Source: JAGWBJ01 sp964291465
Lineage (GTDB): Bacteria > Chloroflexota > Dehalococcoidia > Lucifugimonadales > JAGWBF01
Direction of reading: 5' to 3'
Length of the DNA stretch: 64,000 nt
Assembly: GCA_964291465.2 (NCBI GenBank)
Contig: OZ219928.1
Span: 62,001-126,000, forward strand
The notes below the pieces were generated by a model that was not told the DNA's origin, made no database searches, and was given only the letters and a program-made list of their open reading frames with translations. Position numbers and translations under genes: made by a program. Shown in pieces: positions 43,648-53,419 of this stretch. Within the stretch, counting starts at the first letter, position 1; the number at the start of each line of letters is the position of its first letter.

Positions 43648-44784
43648 CTAGCCCCGCTGCTCTATGGGGACGTACTCCAGGTCCATCGCCCCCGTGTAGT
43701 CCAGCAACGGGCGCATGAGGATGTTGTTCTCGTACTGCTCGACGCACTGGAGGGTCCAGCCTGGTATCCGTCCCAGGGCGAAGATGGGTATGAACAAGTC
43801 CTCGGGAATGCCCAGCAGGTGGTATATGGACCCGGCGAAGAAGTCCACGTTCACGAAGATGCCCTTGGACCGGTAGGGCACCATCACCTTCTCTTCCATG
43901 TACCGGAGTATCTGGAACCAGTGGGGCTGGCCCATCTTCTCACCCAGTTCCTGGGACCTGGTGCGGAGGTGGCGGGCCCGGGGGTCTTCGGCCTTGTACA
44001 CCCGGTGCCCGAACCCCATGATCCTGCCGCCGCTGTCCAGCAGCTTCTTGGCGTACTCCTCGGCGTTCTCGGGCTGGCCTATGTCCTGGGCCATCTTCAT
44101 CACGGCCTCGGCCGCCCCGCCGTGCCACGGCCCCTTCAGCACGCCTATCCCCGTCACGATGGCCGAGTGCAGGTCCGACAGGGTCGACGCCGTCACCCGC
44201 GCTCCGAAGGAGGAGGCGTTGGAGCTGTGCTCCGCGTGGAGGATGAAGTCCACGTCCATCAGCCGCTGCGTCTCCTCGTCGGGAACGGCCCCGCTCAGCA
44301 TGTACAGGAAGTTGCCCGCGTGGTTCAGGTCCGCGTTGGGAGCCACCGGGTCGTTGCCGTTCCTGATGCGGTGGTGGGCCGCCACGACGGTCGGACCCTG
44401 GGCCGTGAGCCGCAGCCCCTTGCGGACCGTCGCCTCGGGGGAGTTGTCGTCCACCTCCGGGTCGAAGGCCGCCAGCGCCGACACCCCGGTGCGCAGGGCG
44501 TCCATGGGGTGGCTGTCCTTGACCAGCCGCAGAACCTGGATGACCTCCTCGGGGATCTCGCGGTTGGCGCGAAGGGTGGCGTCCAGCTCGGCAAGCTGTT
44601 CCCTCCGGGGGAGGCCGGCGTAGAGGAGGAGGTAGATGACCTCTTCGAAGGTCGACTGCTCCGCCAGGTCGTGGATGTTGTAGCCCCTGTAGAGGAGCTT
44701 ACCCACCTGGCCATCGACGAAGCTCGCCTCGGAAGTGTCGATGTAAACGTCCTTGAGTCCCCGCATGATCTCTTTGTCGGCCAT
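43648..44784 (-). CDS. gltA: Citrate synthase
   Basis: This 378-residue citrate synthase condenses acetyl-CoA and oxaloacetate. Catalytic residues are visible: His in LHAEHSSNASSF, His in MGFGHRVYK and Asp in FVNVDFFAGSIY. The N-terminal VYIDTSEASFVDG and LLYRGYNI are typical of the short, archaeal/Gram-positive-type enzymes. The start is ATG 44784 after AGGGAGACG. A good promoter lies 220 nt upstream, giving a long leader. Confidence 0.95.
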   Translation of the reverse strand: MADKEIMRGLKDVYIDTSEASFVDGQVGKLLYRGYNIHDLAEQSTFEEVIYLLLYAGLPRREQLAELDATLRANREIPEEVIQVLRLVKDSHPMDALRTGVSALAAFDPEVDDNSPEATVRKGLRLTAQGPTVVAAHHRIRNGNDPVAPNADLNHAGNFLYMLSGAVPDEETQRLMDVDFILHAEHSSNASSFGARVTASTLSDLHSAIVTGIGVLKGPWHGGAAEAVMKMAQDIGQPENAEEYAKKLLDSGGRIMGFGHRVYKAEDPRARHLRTRSQELGEKMGQPHWFQILRYMEEKVMVPYRSKGIFVNVDFFAGSIYHLLGIPEDLFIPIFALGRIPGWTLQCVEQYENNILMRPLLDYTGAMDLEYVPIEQRG

Positions 44785-45182
44785 GGCTCACGTCTCCCTT
44801 GGCGGGTTGCGAGGGCGCCGGGGGCGCGCCTCTGCTCGGGCAGGTCCGGCAGGGCGTCGGCAGGGCTCCGGCAGCGGCCTGTAAGGCGCCCGAAAAAGAA
44901 CAGCGGTGGGCGTCCACATCCCGGTACGACATCCCACCTGTTCGTTGGCGTCGAAACCTGCAAAGGCGTCGGCCGCCCACGACGCCCAGTCTGTATTCTT
45001 GGGGATTCTAACACCCGCCATTTTGGACTGTCAAGCTGAGCTCCGGCGCTCGGCCCAGCCATCCAAAACAAGCCAAGCCCGCCCGGGAAGCGGCAACGAC
45101 CCGGCGTATCCTGGTACAATCAAGCTGGCCGGACCTCTCTCGCCGGAGGAATCCGCAGCCTGCGTGGTGAAGGAGAGCCAAT
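44785..45182. other. Divergent intergenic region between citrate synthase and amidase 1
   Basis: It holds the citrate synthase promoter and its long leader (minus strand). On the plus strand there is an extended -10 (TGGTACAAT, 45112-45120) and GAAGGAGAG before the amidase ATG. No riboswitch pattern is recognised in the leader. Confidence 0.55.
45005..45034 (-). promoter_or_regulatory. Promoter of citrate synthase
   Basis: On the minus strand, perfect TTGACA (45034-45029) and TAGAAT (45010-45005) with an 18-nt spacer. The start point would be near 44998, leaving a leader of about 210 nt. Confidence 0.65.
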
Positions 45183-46592
45183 ATGGACAAGTCAGACATA
45201 CCGTTCCTCTCAGCCGCCGACCTTTCCCAGCTGATCCAGGGTAAAGAGGTATCTCCAGTGGATGCCGCCGAAGCCTACCTGGAGCGGATCGATAGCCTGG
45301 ACTTCAAGTTCAACTCGTACCTGGCGCTATGCTCCGAGGAAGCCCTGGCAGCGGCCCGGGAGGCGGAGCGGGCCATCGCCCGCGGGGACTACCTGGGCCC
45401 CATGCACGGACTCCCGGTGGCCGTAAAGGACCAGCTATGGAGCAAGGGTGTCCGCTCCACCGGGGGCTCGCGCATCCTGGCCGACTTCATCCCCGACGAG
45501 GATGCCACGGCGATAGCGAACCTGAAGAGGGCGGGGGCCATCCTGTTGGGCAAGACCAACCTCACCGAGTTCGCCATGACCTATTCCCACTGCTACCGCA
45601 CTCCTCGCAACCCCTGGAACCTGGACCACTCTCCGGGGGGCTCCAGCAGCGGCTCGGGCACAGCCACCTGTGCCTTCCTCTGCGCCACCTCCGTGGGGGA
45701 GGACACAGGCGGCTCCATACGCAGGCCCGCGGCCTGGAGCGGCGTGGTCGGGCTGAAGCCCACCTGGGGACTGGTGAGCCGCTACGGAGTGATGCCCGGG
45801 GCATGGTCCATGGACGCCATCGGCCCCATATCTCGAACGGTGGAGGACGCCGCCATCACCCTGGGCGCCATCGCCGGCTACGACCCCAGGGACCCCTACA
45901 CCTGGAACGCACCCGTGCCCGACTACCGCAGCGCGCTGGACGGCAATATAGGGGGCATGCGCGTGGGGATAATAGCCGAGCAGATCGAAAGCGAGGTCGT
46001 AGAGCCCGAGGTCGGCGACGCCGTGGTCGCCGCAGCCTCGGTCCTCGAGGGGCTGGGCGCAACGGTCGACGAGGTCTCCCTTCCCCTCACCAGGCACATG
46101 ACCGACATATCGGGGCTGATAATGCGCGTGGATGAGGCATCCAAGCACCGGCCGTGGATCAGGGAGCGGCTCCGCGACTACAGCCATGACCTGCAGATCG
46201 CTCACCTTACAGGCAGCATCATCCCCGCCCAGGTCTACTACAAGGCCCAGAAGCTGCGGAGCCTGCTCAGGGCGCAGGTCCTGAACACGCTCCAGGACCA
46301 CGACGTTTTGGTCCTTCCCACCTCGGGGAGGACCGCCCCCAGGCTGGATGATGGGGGTCCCAGGGTGATCACCAGCAAGGAGATGGCTCCGTCGTGGCCC
46401 TTCATGCGCACCAGCGCGTTCAGCCTGGCCGGCACTCCCGCCATCTCGGTGCCGTGCGGGTTCGGCGAGAGCGGCCTGCCCATCGGGCTCCAGATTACGG
46501 GACGTCCCGGGGAGGACGGCACCGTGTTGAAGGCGGCCCACGCCTACGAGCAGCACACGCCATGGCACACCATGAGGCCGACTCACGCGTGA
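45183..46592 (+). CDS. Amidase (amidase-signature family), paralog 1
   Basis: This 469-residue amidase has the Ser-Ser-Lys triad: Lys in PVAVKDQLWSKG, cis-Ser in PGGSSSGSGTAT and nucleophile Ser in VGEDTGGSIRRPA. N-terminal SAADLSQLIQGKEVSPVDAAEAYLERI is the usual helix of the family. It hydrolyses an unknown amide in the cytoplasm. The next gene, after 92 nt, is a clear paralog. An ABC importer follows further downstream. Confidence 0.92.
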   Translation: MDKSDIPFLSAADLSQLIQGKEVSPVDAAEAYLERIDSLDFKFNSYLALCSEEALAAAREAERAIARGDYLGPMHGLPVAVKDQLWSKGVRSTGGSRILADFIPDEDATAIANLKRAGAILLGKTNLTEFAMTYSHCYRTPRNPWNLDHSPGGSSSGSGTATCAFLCATSVGEDTGGSIRRPAAWSGVVGLKPTWGLVSRYGVMPGAWSMDAIGPISRTVEDAAITLGAIAGYDPRDPYTWNAPVPDYRSALDGNIGGMRVGIIAEQIESEVVEPEVGDAVVAAASVLEGLGATVDEVSLPLTRHMTDISGLIMRVDEASKHRPWIRERLRDYSHDLQIAHLTGSIIPAQVYYKAQKLRSLLRAQVLNTLQDHDVLVLPTSGRTAPRLDDGGPRVITSKEMAPSWPFMRTSAFSLAGTPAISVPCGFGESGLPIGLQITGRPGEDGTVLKAAHAYEQHTPWHTMRPTHA

Positions 46593-46684
46593 GCCCGGCA
46601 GCCGGGCCCGGCGAATGGCCTGGCCGGACCACGCCGCTGGGGATAGGCACTCGGGATAACGCCTTTGATAACGAAGGGAGGCCC

Positions 46685-48100
46685 ATGAACGCCGCAGATA
46701 TACCATTGCTGTCCGCGACAGCCCTTTCGCGCCTGGTCCGGAGCCAGGAGGTCTCCCCGGTCGAGGCGGTGGAGGCGTACCTGGAGCGCATCGACCGCCT
46801 GGACGGCAAGCTCAACTCCTTCATCACCGTATGCCGGGACGAGGCGTTGCAGGCCGCACACGAGGCGGAGCGCGCCATCGCAGGGGGCCGGTACCTGGGC
46901 CCGATGCACGGCATCCCGGTCGCCGTGAAGGACCAGGTCCACACGAAGGGAGTCCGCACCACCGACGGATCGAAGATACTGGAGGGGTTCGTCCCCGACG
47001 AGGACGCCACAGTCATAGCAAAGCTGAAAGCCGCGGGCGCCGTCCTCCTGGGCAAGCTGAACATGAGCGAGTTCGCCATGGGGGTGATCTTCGACCACTC
47101 CTACGGCACTCCCCGCAACCCCTGGGACCTGGAGCGGAACCCCGGCAGCTCCAGCAGCGGGTCGGGAGCGGCCACGGCCGCCTCCCTCTGCGCAACGTCG
47201 CTGGGGGAGGACACGGCCGGGTCCATACGAAACCCTGCAAACTGGTGCGGCCTCGTGGGGCTGCGCCCCACATGGGGCAGGGTAAGCCGTCACGGCGTCA
47301 TGGGAGGCACGTGGTCCATGGACGCCATCGGGCCCCTGGCACGGACCGTGGAAGACTGCGCCATCACCATGCAGGCCATCGCCGGCTACGACTCCAATGA
47401 CCCCTACACCTGGGATGTCGCCGTCCCGGACTACCGCGCCTCCCTGGACGGCAACATAGGGGGGCTCCGGGTCGGAGTCCTGACGCAGCTCGTGGAGTCG
47501 GACACCCTCGACCCCGAGTACAGGGAGGCGGTGACGGCGGCCATATCGGCCCTGGGCGGCCTGGGAGGTGTGATAGAAGAGGTCTCCCTGCCCCTGCTCG
47601 AGCATTGCGGGACCATCACGACGGGCATTTCGGCGCCCGAATGGGCCTCCCTCCGGCGTCGCACCTTCACGGGCCGCCTGGGGGAGCTGGACCACAACAC
47701 CCGGATACGGTACCTGAGGGCCAGCATCATCCCAAGCCAGGTGTACTACAAGGCCCAAAAGCTCCGGGCCATGGTTCGCCGCCAGGTGCTGGACACGCTG
47801 GAGCGCGTGGACGTCCTGGTGTCGCCCACCGGCCCCGTGCCGGCGCCGCCGGTGGAGTCGGTACCAGGCGTCCACAGCAAGGAGGAGGCGGCCGCAGAGC
47901 TTGCGGGACGCTCGGCTTTCACGGGCCCCTTCAACCTTGCCGGGCTGCCGGCCCTCTCAGTGCCCTGCGGGTTCACGTCGAACAAACTGCCCCTGGGCCT
48001 TCAGATCGGCGGGCGGGCCTTCGCGGAGGAGACCGTCATGAAGGTCGCCCACGCCTACGAGCAGTCCACTCCATGGCATAGGGAGAGACCGCCCATATAG
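46685..48100 (+). CDS. Amidase (amidase-signature family), paralog 2
   Basis: This 471-residue tandem paralog of the preceding amidase has Lys in PVAVKDQVHTKG, Ser in PGSSSSGSGAAT and Ser in LGEDTAGSIRNPA. All triad residues are kept. Similarity to copy 1 is strong along the whole length, with differences concentrated around residues 290-330, so substrate range may differ. ATG 46685 follows GAAGGGAGG. Confidence 0.92.
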   Translation: MNAADIPLLSATALSRLVRSQEVSPVEAVEAYLERIDRLDGKLNSFITVCRDEALQAAHEAERAIAGGRYLGPMHGIPVAVKDQVHTKGVRTTDGSKILEGFVPDEDATVIAKLKAAGAVLLGKLNMSEFAMGVIFDHSYGTPRNPWDLERNPGSSSSGSGAATAASLCATSLGEDTAGSIRNPANWCGLVGLRPTWGRVSRHGVMGGTWSMDAIGPLARTVEDCAITMQAIAGYDSNDPYTWDVAVPDYRASLDGNIGGLRVGVLTQLVESDTLDPEYREAVTAAISALGGLGGVIEEVSLPLLEHCGTITTGISAPEWASLRRRTFTGRLGELDHNTRIRYLRASIIPSQVYYKAQKLRAMVRRQVLDTLERVDVLVSPTGPVPAPPVESVPGVHSKEEAAAELAGRSAFTGPFNLAGLPALSVPCGFTSNKLPLGLQIGGRAFAEETVMKVAHAYEQSTPWHRERPPI

Positions 48101-48195
48101 CCTGCCGTCCAGGCAGCGGCGCGCTTCATTGCGAAAACAATAGCGTTTGCGACACAACTAGCCATAAATCGTTACGTTATATACGAAGAATTTTA

Positions 48196-48223
48196 TTGAC
48201 GCCTATATACTGCCTGTGATAAT
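48196..48223 (+). promoter_or_regulatory. Promoter of the oligopeptide-type ABC operon
   Basis: TTGACG (48196-48201) and GATAAT (48218-48223) with a 16-nt spacer, in a locally AT-rich stretch (48120-48225). Confidence 0.6.
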
Positions 48224-48336
48224 TTGGAACCCGACCGGCCGTGAGGCGCCGGCGACTCTATCGCGTCGGCTTAGTCGGACATGCCGTCGAATGGGCGGCG
48301 TGGTATGCGGCGGGTATCCGAAGCAGGGAGGGTGCG

Positions 48337-50094
48337 ATGATGGCGTTACACCGGCTGTTAGATGCCAGGCTCCTGGTCGGGATATCGCTCTTGGTGTTGC
48401 TGGTGGTCTCCGCGGCCTGCGGAGGCGAAGACCCAACGGCGACTGTGGCGCCCACAGCCGTCGTACCCGCTACCGTGGCGCCCACAGCCATGGCGGAGCC
48501 GACTACCAGGCCGCCCGCCGCCGCGGAGGACAGGGGCCAGCTCAACATCGCCCTCAAGGAGATCGGCATCTTCAATGCCAATCCCGGCACGGCGCAATAC
48601 CCGGGACGCTCCTGGATACAGACGGCGGGATTCGAAGGACTGACGACGCTGGACATAGAGCGCGTGATGAGGCCCCAGCTAGCCACGGAGTGGAGCTTCT
48701 CCGGCGACGGCCTGGTGTGGACCATCGAGCTGCAGGAGGGGGTCCAGTTTCATCAGGGTTTCGGAGAAATGACCGCCGAAGACGTCATCTACTCCGCACA
48801 ACTTCAAGCGCGGGAGGGAGCTCGGGGCCCCCCTCGAGAAGGGGTAATAAATTGGGTGGACGGGGCCAAGGCCCTGGACTCTCACACCATCGAGCTGACC
48901 ACCCCGAAGCCCCAGTGGGACGTGATGCACTGGTGGATGACGCCTACGGGGTCATCGGCATTCGTTATTAGCAAGACACAGGCGGACCAGAACGGGGAGG
49001 AGGCGCTGGAGAGCAACGGCGCCGGCACCGGACCCTGGGAGATCGTCGAGGCCGTGCCCGCCCAGTTCATGCGGTGGAAGGCCGTCGAGGACCACTGGCG
49101 CAAGACCCCGGAGTTCAGCGAGCTGGTCCTGCAGGAGATAGGCGAAGAGTCCACCCGTGTAGCCAACTTCCAGACCGGCAAGGTGGACACCATGGCCATG
49201 GGGTTCGACTCGATTCCCGCGGTGGAGAACGTGGAGGGCACCAAGTTCATGGTGCAGAGGGGCGTGGGGGCAAGCTCCATCTACCTGCTGGGGCAGTACT
49301 ACCGGGGGTGGGGAACGCCCGATCAGCTCCCTTACTACAACCCCGACCTGCCCTGGGTCGCCAGCGACCCGGACCTGGACTCCGAGGGATGGGAGCAGGC
49401 CAAGAAGGTCCGCCAGGCCATGAGCCTGGCCATCGACCGCCAGCTCATCATCGACACGGTTCTTGGCGGGTACGCCTCCCAGATTCCCGCCATGTGGTGG
49501 GCCCCCTTTGGAGAGGCGACGACACGGGAGAACTTCCGGTGGGAGTCCCACTGGAAATGGGAGTACGACCCGGAGCGCGCCAGGCAGCTCCTGGATGAGG
49601 CGGGCTACCCCGACGGCTTCGAGGTGACCATCACGCCGGCCATTCGCGGCGCACCCGGCGAGGTGGAGGCGTGCGAGGCCCTTCTGCCCATGTTCGAGGA
49701 GGTCGGAATCAAGGCCAAGTTCCAGAGGCTGCCCTACTCCGCTCTGAGCGCCCAGTACAGGGCGCACGAGGTGGACGGAATCACCTGCCACGCGTCCCAC
49801 CCCTTCGTGAACCCCCTGATGGGGTACTCCCAGGTCGTCAAGGGAGTGGTCGGATACGACATCCCGTGGCTCTGGGAGAAGATCGACGCGGCGAACGCCA
49901 CCTTCGACGAGGCCACGCGGGTGGACATGACCTACGAGATCGCGGAGTGGATATGGGATGACGTGATGGACATCGCCCTCTACTATGTGGACTACGTCTA
50001 CCCCCTGGGGCCGCGAATCGACGAGTGGACCGAGCACCTGAAGTATGCCGACGCCCGCCTCATGAGCGGACTCGAATACATACCTCACCGGTAA
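48337..50094 (+). CDS. ABC transporter substrate-binding lipoprotein, family 5
   Basis: This 585-residue protein has a signal peptide and lipobox (LVVSAACGG), a short T/A/P-rich linker, then a SBP_bac_5 domain: PQLATEWSFSGDGLVWTIELQEGVQFH, MTAEDVIYSAQ, NGAGTGPWEIVE, KVRQAMSLAIDRQLIIDTVLGG and DGFEVTITPA. It captures the substrate for the DppBCDF-type importer encoded from 51390. ATG 48337 follows GGGAGGGTGCG; a second ATG at 48340 is possible. Confidence 0.92.
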   Translation: MMALHRLLDARLLVGISLLVLLVVSAACGGEDPTATVAPTAVVPATVAPTAMAEPTTRPPAAAEDRGQLNIALKEIGIFNANPGTAQYPGRSWIQTAGFEGLTTLDIERVMRPQLATEWSFSGDGLVWTIELQEGVQFHQGFGEMTAEDVIYSAQLQAREGARGPPREGVINWVDGAKALDSHTIELTTPKPQWDVMHWWMTPTGSSAFVISKTQADQNGEEALESNGAGTGPWEIVEAVPAQFMRWKAVEDHWRKTPEFSELVLQEIGEESTRVANFQTGKVDTMAMGFDSIPAVENVEGTKFMVQRGVGASSIYLLGQYYRGWGTPDQLPYYNPDLPWVASDPDLDSEGWEQAKKVRQAMSLAIDRQLIIDTVLGGYASQIPAMWWAPFGEATTRENFRWESHWKWEYDPERARQLLDEAGYPDGFEVTITPAIRGAPGEVEACEALLPMFEEVGIKAKFQRLPYSALSAQYRAHEVDGITCHASHPFVNPLMGYSQVVKGVVGYDIPWLWEKIDAANATFDEATRVDMTYEIAEWIWDDVMDIALYYVDYVYPLGPRIDEWTEHLKYADARLMSGLEYIPHR

Positions 50095-50283
50095 TGGCCG
50101 GACCATACCAGGGGCGTGGAGTACACATGGCAGACGCCCCTGGCGACGGTTAGCCGTGGCCGCGGACGAGGCGAGGGAGTCCGGCCCGCACGCGGGAGAG
50201 GGCGCCGCGCCGGCCCAGGCGCCGGTATGGTGCCGTAGAGCCCTCTTGCTGTAAGACTGTTGGATACCGGGAGGATAGATGCC

Positions 50284-50844
50284 ATGACGAGAACAGTGCG
50301 ACTGAAGGTCGAACCCATGACTCCAGAGTCCTTCAGCCCCTACGGCGAGGTGTGGGACGCCAGGGAGCACCCCGCCGACCACCGCCAGTCGTTCCCCGTG
50401 GCCTACGACCCCGAGGGCAAGCCCACGGGGTCGGTGATGTGGCAGCCGTACCAGACGCGGACCTTCACCAAGCTGGAGCGCCATTTCCACGCCACCCACG
50501 TGTTCATACCCCTGAGCGGCTCCCTGGCGGCGGTGGCCGTAGCCCTGGGGACGGACGAGAACGACCCAAACTCGATTCCCGACCCCGACGACGTGCGGGC
50601 GTTCCTCATCGACGGCACCAAGGGGTTCTGCTACAAGAGGGCCACCTGGCACTCTCTGGACCGCTATATACTGAACCCCCCGGGCACCACCTTCATAACC
50701 TTCAACAACTCCCCCAATCCCACCCAGACCGTGGACTACATGGAGGGGTACAGCCTGACCCACACGGACCTGAGCACGGACACCAACCCCACGCGCCTGG
50801 AGATGAAGGACGCCACGGGAGTGACCTTTGAGATCGTCCTCTAG
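50284..50844 (+). CDS. Ureidoglycolate lyase family protein
   Basis: This 186-residue cupin-like protein is of the AllA family. It shows PMTPESFSPYGEVWDA, QTRTFTKLERHFHATHVFIPLSGSLAAVAV, DVRAFLIDGTKGFCYKRATWH. The family releases urea from ureidoglycolate in purine breakdown. Its place between the binding protein and the permeases suggests that the imported compound may be a ureide or amide, an inference only. ATG 50284 has GGGAGGAT upstream. Confidence 0.85.
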   Translation: MTRTVRLKVEPMTPESFSPYGEVWDAREHPADHRQSFPVAYDPEGKPTGSVMWQPYQTRTFTKLERHFHATHVFIPLSGSLAAVAVALGTDENDPNSIPDPDDVRAFLIDGTKGFCYKRATWHSLDRYILNPPGTTFITFNNSPNPTQTVDYMEGYSLTHTDLSTDTNPTRLEMKDATGVTFEIVL

Positions 50845-50888
50845 CCTTGACCGACTGGGGGAGATAATCTAGCACTACGGGGGATTTA

Positions 50889-51347
50889 TTGGGCGGCGTC
50901 CAATCCTTCCTTGCCCTTGGCGGACGCGTCGGCCTGGCGGTCGGCCTGGCCCTGATGCTCAGCATGTTGGGCATCGCGCTTGGCTGGGGCCTCTTCATCT
51001 TCTCCGGCGCGGTCTCCAAGACGACCATGCTATGGCTCGTCATGTCGGGCGCGGGGTTGGGGGCCGGGCTGGGCGCCGCGTTTCCCTGGATGAGGGTCGA
51101 CGACAACCCGGTCCCGGTTGTCCTGGCTACGGTCTTCGTGGCGGTCCTGGCGGGCTTGGGCGGAGCCTGGGGCGGGTACCAGTACTCGGGAGACCGGGAG
51201 GTCGCCTGCTGCACCAAGCCCGAAATCGGCCCCTTCACCTACGCGGCCTTCGGAGCCGTGGCCTTGGCCAACGGTGCGGCCATCCTCTGCAGGATCGCCC
51301 GGGAGAGCATCAGCGGCCGGCGACCGCCCGTGTCGAGGCAGCTCTGA
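50889..51347 (+). CDS. Small integral membrane protein, unknown family
   Basis: TTG 50889 (GGGGGA upstream) opens a 152-residue frame with four hydrophobic segments at about 11-40, 45-66, 76-95 and 115-135. A short extra-membrane loop contains ACCTKPEIG with two adjacent Cys. No family is recognised. It lies inside the ABC importer operon, 42 nt before the first permease gene. Confidence 0.6.
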   Translation: MGGVQSFLALGGRVGLAVGLALMLSMLGIALGWGLFIFSGAVSKTTMLWLVMSGAGLGAGLGAAFPWMRVDDNPVPVVLATVFVAVLAGLGGAWGGYQYSGDREVACCTKPEIGPFTYAAFGAVALANGAAILCRIARESISGRRPPVSRQL

Positions 51348-51389
51348 CGGCCCCTTCGCCCTCCCATTCGTTCTAGGGTAGTCCCGTAT

Positions 51390-52313
51390 ATGCAAAGGTT
51401 CCTGCTGAGACGGTTGATAACGACGCTGGTGACCCTGCTGGCGGTGTCGCTGATCGTCTTCGCCATGGCCCGCGTGTCCGGAGACCCCAGGGACCTGCTC
51501 ATAGACGACTCCCGAGTCGGCGACGTGGAGCTGTTCGAGGCGCTGGGACGGGAGCTCGGGCTGGACAAACCCTACTACCAACAGTACGGGATCTTCCTGA
51601 AGGACCTGCTGCAAGGAGACCTTGGCCAGTCGGTCAAGGAGCAGAGGCCCGTCCTCGACGCCGTAAAGGAGCGCATAGGGAACACCCTCGCGCTGGGCCT
51701 GGCCGCTTTCGTATTCTCCGTTCTGGTGGGCGTGCCCCTGGGCATTCTGTCGTCGGTGAAACGCGGCAGCTTCCTGGACCAGCTCAGCAAGGTGGTGGCC
51801 CTCATAGGCCAATCGGCCCCCCCTTTCTGGCTGGGCATCATGTTCATATTCTTCTTCGCCGTGAGGCTGGGATGGACCCCTCCCTCGGGGCATCAGGAGT
51901 GGAACAGCATCATCCTCCCGGCCGTCACCCTGGGGTGGTTCTTCGTGGCGGCCAACCTGCGTCTCGTGCGCTCGGCCATGCTGGACGTCCTGGACTCCGA
52001 GTACATCAAGCTGGCCCGGGCCAAGGGGGTCACCAGGAACAGCATAATCTGGAAGCACGCCCTGAAGAACGCCCTGATCCCGCCGCTGACCTTCGCCGGC
52101 GTTTCCCTCGGCAACCTGGTGACGGGCTCCCTGGTGACCGAGACGGTCTTCGCCTGGCCCGGCCTGGGGCAGGCGGCCATTCAGGCGGTCTGGAACAACG
52201 ACTACCCCATGCTCCAGGGCGTGGTCATCATCTTCACACTGATGTACGTGGGGGCGGCCCTCCTGGTGGACGTGCTCTACGCCTACCTCGACCCCAGGAT
52301 CCGGTACGCATGA
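51390..52313 (+). CDS. ABC transporter permease, DppB type
   Basis: This 307-residue permease of the oligopeptide/nickel family has the N-terminal MQRFLLRRLITTLVTLLAVSL segment, six transmembrane helices, and the cytoplasmic EAA loop DSEYIKLARAKGVTRNSIIWKHALKNA. Pairs with the DppC-type permease 17 nt downstream. Confidence 0.93.
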   Translation: MQRFLLRRLITTLVTLLAVSLIVFAMARVSGDPRDLLIDDSRVGDVELFEALGRELGLDKPYYQQYGIFLKDLLQGDLGQSVKEQRPVLDAVKERIGNTLALGLAAFVFSVLVGVPLGILSSVKRGSFLDQLSKVVALIGQSAPPFWLGIMFIFFFAVRLGWTPPSGHQEWNSIILPAVTLGWFFVAANLRLVRSAMLDVLDSEYIKLARAKGVTRNSIIWKHALKNALIPPLTFAGVSLGNLVTGSLVTETVFAWPGLGQAAIQAVWNNDYPMLQGVVIIFTLMYVGAALLVDVLYAYLDPRIRYA

Positions 52314-52330
52314 CGGGAGCGGAGCGGTAG

Positions 52331-53365
52331 ATGGCAGTCAGTCCCGTCGCAGCTCCCGTGGTGGAAGCGGTCCGCCTCCGGGTGGGACGGACCCTCCGGG
52401 CCATGCGGCGGCTGCCCGTATTGCCGAGCCTGCTCCTCGCGCTTGTGGTGGTCACCGGCATTACGGCGCCGTGGATAGCCCCCCACAGCCCGACCCTGGG
52501 GCAGCTTCCCGACAGAAGCCTGCCGCCGGCGTGGTCCGGGCCCGAACTTACGGTAAAGACGGTGGTGGAGGAGGTGGAGGTCGGGCGCGCCCACAGGCAG
52601 ATCACCCTGGAAAAGGCCCGGGAGATCAGGCCCGACGCCGCGCTGGGCGAAGGAGTCGAGGTGGTGTCCAGACGCGGAGGCAGCACCAAGCATCTGCTGG
52701 GTACGGACCACCTGGGCCGGGACCTGCTGAGCAGGATTATCCACGGCGCCCGGATCTCCCTCATCGTGGCCGCGGTAACCCTGGGAATCGGGGGGGCCAT
52801 AGGGACGGTGCTGGGCCTCCTGGCAGGCTGGTACGGCGGGTGGATGGACGAGCTGATCATGCGGCTGGTCGACCTGCTGCTGGCGCTGCCGCTCATACTG
52901 GTAGCCCTGGTCATGGTGCTGGTGCTGGGCCAGACCCTCTCCATAATCGTGGTGGTGCTGGCGCTGTGGATATGGCCGCGGTTCGCGCGAATGGTGCGCG
53001 GCGACGTGCTGACCCTGAAGACCATGGACTACGTGGCCCTGGCCCGGGTCGCCGGGGCGTCCACCTGGCGCGTGCTGTTCGTCCACCTTTTCCCGGGCAC
53101 CATCAACACCCTGATAATAGTAGCCACCCTGCAGGTGGGAACGGTTATACTGGTGGAGGCCACCCTGAGCTTCCTGGGCGCGGGGGTGCCGCCCCCGACG
53201 CCCGCCTGGGGCTCCATGGTGGCCGACGGCAGGGACAAGCTGGCCGCCGCGTGGTGGATTTCCACCATGCCGGGACTGGCCATCGTGCTGACGGTCATGT
53301 CCCTCAACCTGTTCGGAGACTGGCTGAGGGACACCCTGGACCCGAAGCTGAGGCAGGTGGAGTAG
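52331..53365 (+). CDS. ABC transporter permease, DppC type
   Basis: This 344-residue partner permease has LLGTDHLGRDLLSRIIHGARISL, the hallmark of DppC proteins, and an EAA loop TMDYVALARVAGASTWRVLF. Between the first helix and LLGTDHLGRD there is an extra charged segment of about 60 residues (TVKTVVEEVEVGR region) expected outside the membrane, longer than usual. Confidence 0.93.
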   Translation: MAVSPVAAPVVEAVRLRVGRTLRAMRRLPVLPSLLLALVVVTGITAPWIAPHSPTLGQLPDRSLPPAWSGPELTVKTVVEEVEVGRAHRQITLEKAREIRPDAALGEGVEVVSRRGGSTKHLLGTDHLGRDLLSRIIHGARISLIVAAVTLGIGGAIGTVLGLLAGWYGGWMDELIMRLVDLLLALPLILVALVMVLVLGQTLSIIVVVLALWIWPRFARMVRGDVLTLKTMDYVALARVAGASTWRVLFVHLFPGTINTLIIVATLQVGTVILVEATLSFLGAGVPPPTPAWGSMVADGRDKLAAAWWISTMPGLAIVLTVMSLNLFGDWLRDTLDPKLRQVE

Positions 53366-53419
53366 CCCGTGGCCGCCGCGCCAACAGCCCTGCCGGAGAA
53401 GGCCCCGTAGGGAGCATCG

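Noticed and set aside
44785..45000. Known riboswitch in the citrate synthase leader
   Set aside because: None of the conserved blocks of TPP, cobalamin, SAM, FMN, glycine or lysine riboswitches was found.
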